This document shows positions 39,415-46,987 of a DNA stretch of 49,889 nt, piece by piece. The notes under the pieces are model-generated. The model was not told the origin of the DNA. It ran no database searches and worked only from the letters and a program-made list of their open reading frames with translations. This DNA is from DATADF01 sp046263155 (lineage in GTDB: Bacteria > Actinomycetota > CADDZG01 > WHSQ01): NCBI GenBank assembly GCA_046263155.1, contig JBHELF010000095.1, positions 1-49,889 of the forward strand. Reading direction: 5' to 3'. Each line of letters starts with the position of its first letter. The stretch's first letter is position 1. The position numbers and the translations under genes were made by a program.

Positions 39415-40566
39415 TTACGTGAACGCGTTCTCGCCCGTCAGGGCTCGGCCGATGATCAGCTTTTGGATCTGGCTCGTCCCCTCATAAAGAGTCGTCACGC
39501 GGGCGTCGCGCAGGTATTTGTCCACGGGATACTCATCGATGTAGCCGTAGCCGCCGTGGACCTGGACCGCGGCATTGGCGGCTCGGACGGCGGCCTCGCT
39601 GGCAAAGTATTTCGCGTAGGACGACTCGATCGTGTGTGGCGAGCCCGCGTCGGCGAGAGTGGCCACGCGCCAGGTCAACAGACGCGCGGCGTCGGTATCT
39701 ACTCCGATCTCCGCGATCAACTCCTGCACCAATTGGAATCGTGCGATCGGGCGGCCGAACTGCGAGCGCTCGGAAGCGTAAGAAACGCTTGCCTCCAGGC
39801 ATCCCTGGCAGATTCCAACGCAACCCGCGGCCAGCGACATGCGGCCGTTGTCCAGCGCCGACATCGCCACCTTGAACCCCTGCCCCAGGTCGCCGAGCCG
39901 GTTGGCGTCGGGAACGCGCACGTCCTCGAGGTTGAGCTCGCCTGTGTCCTGGGCGCGCAGCCCCAGCTTGCCCTTGACCGAGTTCGCCGAGAACCCCGGT
40001 GTGTCTGTGGGGACGAGGAAGGCGGTGATTCCGCGCGGGCCCTCCTCTCCCGAGCGCGCAAAGATCAAGGCCAGCCCCGCCCAGGTGCCGTTGGTGATGA
40101 ACATCTTCGATCCCTTCAGCACCCAGTCGTCGCCGTCGCGGCGCGCCCGTGTGGCCAGCGCCGCGGCATCGGAGCCGGAGCCCGGTTCGGTGAGACCGAA
40201 GCACCCGAGGACGTCGCCGGATGCCAGCCGCGGCAGCCACTCCTCCTTCTGGGCATCGGTGCCCCACTTGAGGATCGTCTTGGCGACCAGTCCGACGTTG
40301 ACCGAGACGATTCCTCGAACCGAGGAGTCGGCCCGTCCCAGCTCCTCGATGATCAGGCAGTAGGAAAGATTGTCGAGCCCCATCCCCCCGTAACGCTCGG
40401 GCAGGACGGATCCAAGGAATCCCATCTCGGCCAGGCGGCCCACGATGGCGCGATCCATCGACTCGGACTCGTCCCAGCCTCGAACGTGGGGGGTGATCTC
40501 ACGCTCCGCGAACTCGCGGGCGGTCTTGCGGACCATTTCCTGTTCGGCGCTCAAGGCGAGATCCAC
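39415..40566 (-). CDS. Acyl-CoA dehydrogenase (short-chain type)
   Basis: From GTG 40566 the protein is 383 residues, an ordinary acyl-CoA dehydrogenase: MDLALSAEQEMVRKTAREFA start, CFGLTEPGSGSDAAAL FAD/substrate loop, KMFITNGTWAGLALIF, QFGRPIARFQLVQELIAEI, QVHGGYGYIDEYPVDKYLRD, and the catalytic Glu in TLYEGTSQIQKLIIGRAL. The sequence is close to butyryl-CoA/glutaryl-type enzymes. The start is supported by a TATCCT box 7 nt upstream; an ATG at 40593 would lie upstream of that box. It is convergent with the SCP2-hydrolase gene across a 94-bp spacer in which only a weak hairpin (AGCGC-TTCGC-GCGCT, near 39320) was seen. Confidence 0.94.
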   Translation of the reverse strand: MDLALSAEQEMVRKTAREFAEREITPHVRGWDESESMDRAIVGRLAEMGFLGSVLPERYGGMGLDNLSYCLIIEELGRADSSVRGIVSVNVGLVAKTILKWGTDAQKEEWLPRLASGDVLGCFGLTEPGSGSDAAALATRARRDGDDWVLKGSKMFITNGTWAGLALIFARSGEEGPRGITAFLVPTDTPGFSANSVKGKLGLRAQDTGELNLEDVRVPDANRLGDLGQGFKVAMSALDNGRMSLAAGCVGICQGCLEASVSYASERSQFGRPIARFQLVQELIAEIGVDTDAARLLTWRVATLADAGSPHTIESSYAKYFASEAAVRAANAAVQVHGGYGYIDEYPVDKYLRDARVTTLYEGTSQIQKLIIGRALTGENAFT

Positions 40567-40573
40567 GCCGCGG

Positions 40574-40585
40574 AGGATAGAAGAT
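40574..40585. promoter_or_regulatory. Divergent -10 elements between acyl-CoA dehydrogenase and YgfZ-like genes
   Basis: On the minus strand TATCCT (40579-40574) precedes the dehydrogenase GTG by 7 nt. On the plus strand GAAGAT (40580-40585) precedes the YgfZ ATG by 6 nt; it lacks the first T and is weaker. Confidence 0.42.
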
Positions 40586-40591
40586 TGCTTC

Positions 40592-41455
40592 ATGAGCACC
40601 GGAGATCGGGGGCCGAACGGGATCGTCTTTGCCGATCGCTCCGAGCGCGGGAAACTGCAGTTCGGCGGGCCCCAGCATCTGTGGTTCCTGCACCAGATCC
40701 TCACGCAATCCTTCGAGGACATGCAGGTCGGAGAGGCGCGCGAAGCTGCGCTGCTTACTGTCCACGGCCGGATGGTGGGTTTTCTCGAAGCGGTCGCGAT
40801 CGAGGAAGGGGTCCTGTGTCACTTCGAGCCCGAACAGAAAGAGACATTGCCTGAAGCGATCGGTCGTTACGTCCTCGCCACACAGGTCACGATCGACGAC
40901 GTCTCGGATGAGATGGGGCTCGTCCTTGTGGCGGGCGAGGGGTACGAGGATCTCGCTCACGGTCATGCAACGCGCCCCATCGTTCATTCCACCGAATCGC
41001 TGGGGGTGCCCGCCGCTTACCTGTGGGTGGGGCGCTCCGATGTGCAAGGCTTAATGCTCTCGCTGGATTCGCGCGGCGCGCGGCAGGCCGCTGAGGACGA
41101 GCTCGAAGCGATCCGGATTGCCAACGGGAGGCCCCGCTGGGGTCGAGATATGGATGAGAAATCCCTTCCTCAGGAGACGCGCATCGACGAGCGCGCCGTT
41201 CACTACGAGAAGGGCTGTTACGTGGGGCAAGAGGCGATGGCGAAGATCCATTTCCGCGGCAAGGTCAACCGAAAGCTGCGCACGCTTGAGATTCAGACGG
41301 CTGCTGCGCCCGGTGCCGACGTGCAGCACAACGGCGAGACCGTCGGAAACATCACCAGCGCGGCCGACAACCGTGCCCTCGCCCTGTTGCGACACACGAT
41401 CGAGCCGGGCACGCAGGTCACCGTCGGCGCGGCGAGCGCGCGCGTAATCGAATGA
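40592..41455 (+). CDS. ygfZ: YgfZ/GcvT-like folate-binding protein
   Basis: The 287-residue protein has the YgfZ/COG0354 signature KGCYVGQEAMAKIHFRG, with its redox-sensitive Cys, and a GcvT-like fold start (LWFLHQILTQSFEDM). YgfZ proteins use tetrahydrofolate and help maintain iron-sulfur or tRNA-modifying enzymes. The 4-bp overlap (ATGA) with the molybdoenzyme gene suggests it may support that protein here. The ATG at 40592 was preferred over an upstream start that lies inside the divergent gene. Confidence 0.9.
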   Translation: MSTGDRGPNGIVFADRSERGKLQFGGPQHLWFLHQILTQSFEDMQVGEAREAALLTVHGRMVGFLEAVAIEEGVLCHFEPEQKETLPEAIGRYVLATQVTIDDVSDEMGLVLVAGEGYEDLAHGHATRPIVHSTESLGVPAAYLWVGRSDVQGLMLSLDSRGARQAAEDELEAIRIANGRPRWGRDMDEKSLPQETRIDERAVHYEKGCYVGQEAMAKIHFRGKVNRKLRTLEIQTAAAPGADVQHNGETVGNITSAADNRALALLRHTIEPGTQVTVGAASARVIE

Positions 41456-43020
41456 AAGAGGCCGAGCCGGACCAAGGCGGATCCGACGACTCTCTGAGGG
41501 AACGCCGTCGGCGGAACAGCGCTCGCTTGGCGGGGGCGAGTGCCGCGGCCGTAGCGCTTTCGCTTCTATGGGTGGCGTCGACTCTCGTAGACGGAATTCC
41601 TTTCGCTGCCACGGCAGTTGCCGAGGCCCTTATCCGACTAACTCCCGGCGACATCGCAACTTTCTTCATCGAGCTGCTGCAGCACTGGGCCATCCGCCTC
41701 TTCAGTGTCGCCGTGGTCCTCGGAGCGGTCGCTCTCGGAGGCGAGGCTCTCTATCGAACGACGAAGAATCGCCGAATTCGTCCGGCTCTTGCGGGCGTGA
41801 TCCTGAGTATGGCCGCGCTGTTGGCTTCGGCCCTCGGACCGGCCGAGCCGGTCGAGCCGTTGCCACTGTTGCTCGCGACGGCGGTGGCCGGCCTCGTCTA
41901 CGCGCGTGTCTCCGGACCGCTTTATTACGGGTTGATCGCGGAGGGAGGCGAGGAGGACGAGGGTCGCCGCCGAGCGCTGCGAGTCGGGTTGGGCGGTGCG
42001 CTCGGGGTGGCGGCGGCCGGGGGCGTTCTAGGTTGGATCGCAGGAAGACTCGCGGGACCGAACACCGACGTGCCGCTCGCGGCGCCGATCAGCGCCGCCG
42101 AGATCCCGAACCGGGCCCCCTTTCCCGACATCGCGGGACTCCCCACCGAGATCACGAGTGCCGAGGATCACTACGTGGTTGACATCAACCTCGTCCAGCC
42201 GTCGGTGGAAGCGGATGGATGGACGCTGCGCGTCTCCGGCCTTGTAGAGACGCCGATGGAACTGAGTTTCACCGAGCTGCAGTCGCGCTTTCCCGTCGTC
42301 GAGGAGTTCTCGGTACTGACGTGCGTTTCCAACGAGGTGGGCGGAGAGCTGGTCGGCAACTCCGCGTGGGGTGGCGTCAGGCTTGCCGAGGTGCTCGAGG
42401 CAGCCGGCGCTCGCCGCGATGCGGTCGACGTCGTCTTTCGTGCCGCCGACGGCTACTCCGATTCGATACCTATCGAGAGAGCGCTCGAGCCGGCAGCCCT
42501 TCTCGCGATCTCGCAGAACGGCAGACCTCTGACGCAGGCGCACGGATTTCCCTGCCGGGTCCGGGTGCCTGCCATCTACGGGATGAAGAATGTCAAGTGG
42601 CTCGAAGCTATCGAGGTGGTGGCATCGGATTACCAGGGCTACTGGCAGCGCCGGGGTTGGTCCGATCTCGCCGAGGTTCGAACGCAGTCGCGCATCACAG
42701 TTGCCGGCGACGACGGAGAGGCCACACGAGGAACGCCCACCTGGATCGGCGGCGTGGCCTGGGCGGGGGATCGAGGGATCGAGCGGGTGGAGGTCTCGGT
42801 TGACGGCGAGCAGACGTGGGAGCGGGCGCTGGTGAAGGAAACCCTGGCGCCGAATGCCTGGAGGCTGTGGGCCTATCGCTGGACGCCGGAGCGAAGCGGC
42901 ACGGTGGCGGTGGTGTGCCGCGCCACGGACGGGCGGGGGCAAACACAGACGCGCGCGCTATCGGAGCCGCATCCGTCGGGTGCAACCGGCTACCACCGGG
43001 TCGAAGTCACGGTGGCTTGA
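41452..43020 (+). CDS. Membrane-anchored sulfite-oxidase-type molybdopterin enzyme
   Basis: The 522-residue protein has an Arg-rich N-terminus, about five hydrophobic helices (near residues 24-46, 72-97, 108-128, 134-150, 178-200) and an extracytoplasmic molybdopterin domain. The Mo-coordinating residue is Cys291 in VLTCVSNEVGGELVGNSAW; GFPCRVRVPAIYGMKNVKW is a second signature. A C-terminal Ig-like dimerisation domain (about residues 430-522) completes the sulfite-oxidase architecture. Actinobacterial homologs with this layout exist; the substrate (sulfite, sulfoxide or other) is unknown. It is translated with the YgfZ-like protein and followed 3 nt later by the M20 peptidase gene. Confidence 0.92.
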   Translation: MKEAEPDQGGSDDSLRERRRRNSARLAGASAAAVALSLLWVASTLVDGIPFAATAVAEALIRLTPGDIATFFIELLQHWAIRLFSVAVVLGAVALGGEALYRTTKNRRIRPALAGVILSMAALLASALGPAEPVEPLPLLLATAVAGLVYARVSGPLYYGLIAEGGEEDEGRRRALRVGLGGALGVAAAGGVLGWIAGRLAGPNTDVPLAAPISAAEIPNRAPFPDIAGLPTEITSAEDHYVVDINLVQPSVEADGWTLRVSGLVETPMELSFTELQSRFPVVEEFSVLTCVSNEVGGELVGNSAWGGVRLAEVLEAAGARRDAVDVVFRAADGYSDSIPIERALEPAALLAISQNGRPLTQAHGFPCRVRVPAIYGMKNVKWLEAIEVVASDYQGYWQRRGWSDLAEVRTQSRITVAGDDGEATRGTPTWIGGVAWAGDRGIERVEVSVDGEQTWERALVKETLAPNAWRLWAYRWTPERSGTVAVVCRATDGRGQTQTRALSEPHPSGATGYHRVEVTVA

Positions 43021-43023
43021 CAG

Positions 43024-44145
43024 GTGCTCGATCGAGCTTTCGTTGCGAAGCTCGCGGGTCGTACAGACGACATGCTGCGCGCCCTCGAGGAGCTCGTCGA
43101 GGCGGAATCCCCTTCGAAAGATGCGAGCGCGCTGGGCCGCTGCGCTTCGGTGCTGGCGGAGGTGGGAGAGGCCGCGCTCGGAGCTGCGCCCGAAGCCCTT
43201 CATTCCGACGGCTATCTACATCTTCGCTGGCGCTGGGGAACCCGCCCGGCGGTTCTCATCCTCGGGCACTTCGACACCGTGTGGCCCCAGGGCACGCTGA
43301 GGCGCTGGCCCTTCGCTATCGACGACGGCATGGCTACGGGCCCGGGGGTCTTCGACATGAAGGCCGGTCTGGTGCAGGGCCTCTACGGTCTCGGTGAGTT
43401 AGACGACCGAACCGGAATCGAGGTCCTTCTCAATTCCGATGAAGAGATCGGATCCCCGACCTCGCGCCAGCTGATCGAGGATGCGGCCCGGTCGGCGCGC
43501 TTCGTCCTGGTATTGGAGCCGAGTTTCAACGGTGCCCTGAAGGTGGCTCGTAAGGGCGGCGCCCGCTTCTCGATTCAGATCGCGGGAAAGGCTTCGCACG
43601 CCGGCCTCGATCCGGAGCGCGGGGTCAACGCGCTCGTCGAGCTTGCTCATCAGATAGTTGCAATTCAGAGAATCGCGCGTCCGGAAGAGGGCACGACAAT
43701 CACGCCGACTTTGGCAACCGCCGGGACGTCGCCCAACACGGTGCCCGCGACCGCCGTAATCGAACTCGACGTGCGCGCTCCGACGGCACTCGAGCTCGAG
43801 CGTGTGGACCGTGAGCTGAAGGCCTTACAACCGGTTCTTTCCGGCGCCGCAGTCGACGTCCACGGTGGGATCGATCGGCTGCCGCTGGAACGAACGCAGT
43901 CGCTGCCCCTTTTCGAGCTTGCCGGCGAGGTTGCAGCCGACTTGGGACTGCCGCGGTTATCGGCGGCGGAAGTGGGTGGAGGTTCCGACGGAAACTTCAC
44001 GGCCGCTCTGGGCGTCCCCACCCTCGACGGTCTAGGGGCGGTGGGCGACGGCGCTCATGCCGAAGGCGAACACATTGTTGTGGCGGCGATGGCCGAGCGC
44101 GCCGCGCTGGTCGCCGCGCTGGCAGCTCGGCTACGTAGTTCCTAG
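43024..44145 (+). CDS. M20 family metallopeptidase (carboxypeptidase G2-like)
   Basis: This 373-residue zinc peptidase has the M20 motifs: LILGHFDTVWP (His, with catalytic Asp), GVFDMKAGLV (bridging Asp), SDEEIGS (catalytic and ligand Glu), VLEPS (ligand), and GDGAHAEGEH (His). Lid-domain segment is GKASHAGLDPERG. The pattern is that of glutamate carboxypeptidase / M20A. The GTG start lies 3 nt after the upstream stop, so it belongs to the ygfZ-molybdoenzyme operon, though a functional link is not obvious. It carries no signal peptide. Confidence 0.93.
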   Translation: MLDRAFVAKLAGRTDDMLRALEELVEAESPSKDASALGRCASVLAEVGEAALGAAPEALHSDGYLHLRWRWGTRPAVLILGHFDTVWPQGTLRRWPFAIDDGMATGPGVFDMKAGLVQGLYGLGELDDRTGIEVLLNSDEEIGSPTSRQLIEDAARSARFVLVLEPSFNGALKVARKGGARFSIQIAGKASHAGLDPERGVNALVELAHQIVAIQRIARPEEGTTITPTLATAGTSPNTVPATAVIELDVRAPTALELERVDRELKALQPVLSGAAVDVHGGIDRLPLERTQSLPLFELAGEVAADLGLPRLSAAEVGGGSDGNFTAALGVPTLDGLGAVGDGAHAEGEHIVVAAMAERAALVAALAARLRSS

Positions 44146-44156
44146 TTGGAGGGCTG

Positions 44157-44705
44157 CTAGCAGGGCATGCGCAGGCGCGTGCCCGGGTTGTTTCTGAGTT
44201 CGAAGATCGTCGTGGTCCACATCTTGCCGTTCGTTACGACGGTGCCGACGCCGACAAAGGTGAAGCCCTTGAACAAAATGTTTTCGCGATGATCAGGCGA
44301 GTCCATATAGGCCTGATGCAGCGAATCGACGTCACCGCCCACACCGACGTTCTCCCCGAGTGTGCTCCAGCGCGTAATGCGCGACGTGAGCTGCTGCGAT
44401 GAGGAATGGAAGATCTGATTGGCCTTGATCATGTCCTGAGTGTGCTTCTTCGCAACCCAGGAGAGCTCGGGGTCCAGTCGCATCGTGCCAAGCCCGCGGC
44501 TCTTCCGCTCCTGGTTCATCTTGTCGGTGAACTGGCGGTCGGCGGCGGCGTACTTGTAGCAGGTGGAGTCGGCCGTTGCCGGGCCGAATAGATCGCCGCC
44601 GAGAGGCGGCGCCGCAGCGCGCGCCGTCACGGTCAGACCTACGGGGATGGCGAACGTTGCCGCCAGGGCGATGGCGATCGATCGAGTGCGTGGTTGTGGC
44701 CTCAC
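44157..44705 (-). CDS. Secreted CAP (SCP/PR-1) domain protein
   Basis: Starting at GTG 44705, the 182-residue protein has a signal peptide (RPQPRTRSIAIALAATFAI, cleavage near TARAAA) and a CAP domain with WVAKKHTQDMI, IFHSSSQQL, LGENVGVGGDV and HRENILFKGFTFVGVG. The CAP His-Glu pairs are present, and a disulfide is likely between the cysteine at STCYKY and the C-terminal MPC. Bacterial CAP proteins are extracellular and of largely unknown function. A GGAGG lies 10 nt upstream. Longer frames from 44915 cross the promoter region and were rejected. Confidence 0.87.
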   Translation of the reverse strand: MRPQPRTRSIAIALAATFAIPVGLTVTARAAAPPLGGDLFGPATADSTCYKYAAADRQFTDKMNQERKSRGLGTMRLDPELSWVAKKHTQDMIKANQIFHSSSQQLTSRITRWSTLGENVGVGGDVDSLHQAYMDSPDHRENILFKGFTFVGVGTVVTNGKMWTTTIFELRNNPGTRLRMPC

Positions 44706-44762
44706 CCGGAACGTGCCTCCATAAGACTGGGCCGCCCTCCCGCCGAGGCGGCCGACCAGGAA

Positions 44763-44791
44763 ATTTTTACCTATTCTGCCCCCTAATGCAA
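44763..44791 (-). promoter_or_regulatory. Candidate promoter of CAP gene
   Basis: On the minus strand TTGCAT (44791-44786) and TAAAAAT (44769-44763) are separated by 16 nt in an A/T-rich island. The leader, about 50 nt long, contains a GGCCGCC / GGCGGCC stem-loop and the GGAGG site. Confidence 0.4.
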
Positions 44792-44845
44792 CGCCTGAGG
44801 GCTGTTTCGTGGGCGACAAGCCCCGGGCGCCGGTAGAGGCGTCCC

Positions 44846-44851
44846 TAGGCT
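44846..44851 (+). promoter_or_regulatory. -10 element (TAGGCT) of leaderless CDF gene
   Basis: TAGGCT is followed by TGGGCC (6 nt) and the ATG at 44858. No Shine-Dalgarno sequence is present. Confidence 0.6.
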
Positions 44852-44857
44852 TGGGCC

Positions 44858-46258
44858 ATGTCTGCAGCCTCGCCCCCCAAGGCCCCCGCGTCCGGCGCCG
44901 CCCGAGCCGCGGCACTTGCCCTCCTCGTCACGGTTCTGCTGGCCCTTGGCAAGTTGCTCGTCTGGATCCTCACCGGCAGCTTGGCGATCCTGTCGCAGGC
45001 CCTCGACTCGGTCCTCGATGTGTTCGCCCTGGGCTTGCTTTATTTCGCGCTGCGGATAGCCGAGCGGCCTGCGGACGAGACTCACCACTACGGCCACGGC
45101 AAGGCCGAGAATCTCGCCGCCTACACGCAGACCTTGCTTCTGGGCGCCGCCGTGGTGGCGGTCGTCGTCCAAGCGCTGCAACGACTGGCGGACGGACACA
45201 AGGTCGAGGCACCCTGGTACGCGCTCGCCGCGCTCGGTATCTCCGCGGCGGTGGATCTGATCAGGGTTCGCCTGTTGCTCCCGAACGCCCGCAGAGAGGC
45301 CTCACCCGCGCTGCGCGCCGGCGCGCTCAATGTGGCGACAGACATCGGAACTGCGCTCGTGGCTCTCGTAAGCCTCCTTGCTGTAAGGGCCGGGTTCGAA
45401 CAGGCCGACGCCTTTGGCGCGTTAGTGGTGGCCGCGGCGGTAACCGTCGCGGGATTCCGGTTGGGGAAGTCGTCGGTCGACGTGCTCATGGACTACGCAC
45501 CGCAGACGCGCGCGGCTGCCATCGAGGCGGCGGCGAGCCGGGCGCGGGGAGTGGCGGAAACCCGACGGGTGCGCGTGCGCGGGAGCGACCCCAAACTGTT
45601 CGCCGACGTGACAGTGGCCGCGGGCCGGACGGCATCGTTGGAGCGCGCTCACGACATCGCGGAGGAAGTTGAAAGAGAGATAGCGCGCGTGGCTCCCGGA
45701 GTGGACGTGGTGGTTCACGTCGAGCCGACTGCCGACACGGGAGGATTGGTCGAGCGCGTCCAGGCCGCGGCCAGCCGGGTCGAGGACGTCCACGAGGTCC
45801 ACAACGTCTTGGTGCACTCCTTTCGGGAGAAAGGGGAGACCAAGCTTCACGTGACGCTTCATGCCAAGGCCGGCCCCGGCTCCTCACTGCGAAGCGCGCA
45901 CGACCTGTCGGATCGGATCGAAGCGGCTGTCGAGAAGGAGCTTGGCACGCCCGTGCGCGTCGACACACATATCGAGCCGTTGCAGCAGACCGCCACCGGG
46001 GTAGACGTGACGGCGTCGCACCCGGAGTTGGTGGCGTCGGTGCGGAATGCCGCGCTTGAGGAGCCGGACGTGACCGACTGCCACGATGTGCTGGTCACGT
46101 CCGCCGACGGCGAACTGACCGTCGTGGCTCACCTCGGGGGGCGCGCCGATCTGCCTCTTGCTCGAATACACCAGGCCTCGGAGCGCATCGAGAAGACCCT
46201 CCACTCGCAGCACCCAGAGGTTGGGCCCGTTGTGCTTCATTTCGAGCCGCTGGACTAG
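44858..46258 (+). CDS. Cation diffusion facilitator (CDF) exporter, long form
   Basis: The 466-residue protein has the CDF membrane domain (about residues 15-210) that exports divalent metal by proton antiport. TM2 has ALDSVLD (Asp50, Asp54), and YGHGKAE is the conserved loop. In TM5 the usual His of HxxxD is Asn158 (NVATD, with Asp162), an altered metal site. After residue 215 come about three successive ZT-dimer-type cytoplasmic domains instead of one (VRVRGSDPKLFADVTV, VLVHSFREKGETKLHV, VLVTSADGELTVVAHL). The altered site and the adjacent DtxR/MntR, ZIP and oxidase genes favour Mn or Fe over Zn; that is inference. Confidence 0.9.
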   Translation: MSAASPPKAPASGAARAAALALLVTVLLALGKLLVWILTGSLAILSQALDSVLDVFALGLLYFALRIAERPADETHHYGHGKAENLAAYTQTLLLGAAVVAVVVQALQRLADGHKVEAPWYALAALGISAAVDLIRVRLLLPNARREASPALRAGALNVATDIGTALVALVSLLAVRAGFEQADAFGALVVAAAVTVAGFRLGKSSVDVLMDYAPQTRAAAIEAAASRARGVAETRRVRVRGSDPKLFADVTVAAGRTASLERAHDIAEEVEREIARVAPGVDVVVHVEPTADTGGLVERVQAAASRVEDVHEVHNVLVHSFREKGETKLHVTLHAKAGPGSSLRSAHDLSDRIEAAVEKELGTPVRVDTHIEPLQQTATGVDVTASHPELVASVRNAALEEPDVTDCHDVLVTSADGELTVVAHLGGRADLPLARIHQASERIEKTLHSQHPEVGPVVLHFEPLD

Positions 46259-46280
46259 CCCGGACGTGATCTAGCCAGAA

Positions 46281-46309
46281 TTGAAACTTAAGTTAGCTAT
46301 GGCTAAACT
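46281..46309 (+). promoter_or_regulatory. Sigma-70-type promoter of the metal operon
   Basis: TTGAAA (46281-46286) and TAAACT (46304-46309) are 17 nt apart, the best -35/-10 pair in the window. The -10 is followed by exactly 6 nt and then the ATG of the DtxR/MntR gene, so this transcript is also leaderless. Confidence 0.75.
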
Positions 46310-46310
46310 T
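46290..46310. promoter_or_regulatory. Metal-regulator operator overlapping the promoter
   Basis: An imperfect inverted repeat spans the spacer and -10: TTAGC (46293-46297), TATG, GCTAA (46302-46306), flanked by AAG and ACTT. DtxR/IdeR/MntR sites are of the TTAGG-TTAGCC-CTAA type, so the adjacent regulator very probably binds here and represses its own operon when metal is plentiful. Confidence 0.65.
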
Positions 46311-46315
46311 CTCGG

Positions 46316-46987
46316 ATGTCACGTCGGCAGGGCTCTGCAACCGAGGACTACCTGAAGGCCCTCTACATGCTGGAGGGGGAATCGAGCGGGTCCTCCTTGA
46401 TCAGCACCACCGCGTTGGCTCAAAGAATGGGTGTATCGGCGGCGAGCGCGACGAACATGTTGAAGAAGCTTGCGGCCCTGCGGCTGGTGAAGCATCAGCC
46501 CTACAAGGGCGCGGAACTCAGCGGCGCGGGCCGGCGCATCGCCCTCGAGGTAATCCGTCACCACCGGCTGCTCGAGACCTACCTGGCCGAGGCCCTCGGC
46601 ATGCCCTGGGACGAGGTTCACGACGAAGCCGAAATCCTCGAGCACTTTCTGTCCGAATCTCTCGAGGACCGCATCGCGGCGCGGCTCGGTCATCCCACAG
46701 CCGATCCCCATGGTCACCCGATCCCCGCAAAGGACGGATCGATACCCCCCAGTTCGGCGCGTCGTTTGTGGGAGGTCGAGCTGAACGAGGCGGGGGTGGT
46801 CGATCGCGTCTCCGACGACACCGCCGAGGGCTTGCGTTACCTGGGCGGGATCGGTCTCCGTCCTGGGGCCTCGGTCGAAGTGGTGGGGCGCGGCCCGGTG
46901 AGCGGACCTCTCTTCGTTCGCATCGACGGGTCGAGAAAAAGGGAGGCGTTGTCGCGCGAGATGGCGGAGGCGATATGGGTGTCCTAG
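46316..46987 (+). CDS. DtxR/MntR family metal-dependent repressor
   Basis: The 223-residue protein has an N-terminal winged helix (about residues 5-65: ATEDYLKALYMLEGE, MGVSAASATNMLKKL), a metal-binding dimerisation domain (about 66-140: RHHRLLETYLAEALGMPWDEVHDEAE, given here only as HHRLLETYL and DEVHDEAEILEHFLSE), and a C-terminal FeoA/SH3-like domain. Ligand residues of the DtxR family (His, Glu, His in HRLLE, VHDEAE, H-x-L) are present. It probably senses Mn2+ or Fe2+. It is the first gene of the operon and overlaps the multicopper oxidase gene by 13 nt. Confidence 0.92.
   Translation: MSRRQGSATEDYLKALYMLEGESSGSSLISTTALAQRMGVSAASATNMLKKLAALRLVKHQPYKGAELSGAGRRIALEVIRHHRLLETYLAEALGMPWDEVHDEAEILEHFLSESLEDRIAARLGHPTADPHGHPIPAKDGSIPPSSARRLWEVELNEAGVVDRVSDDTAEGLRYLGGIGLRPGASVEVVGRGPVSGPLFVRIDGSRKREALSREMAEAIWVS

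Noticed and set aside
39355..40854. 499-codon plus-strand frame opposite the third acyl-CoA dehydrogenase
   Set aside because: The minus strand holds a complete acyl-CoA dehydrogenase with all motifs; the plus frame is its shadow.
44706..44800. Possible riboswitch upstream of the secreted CAP gene
   Set aside because: Genes for secreted wall proteins in Actinobacteria can have a ydaO-type leader, but the conserved motifs of that RNA are not visible; only one GC-rich hairpin was found.
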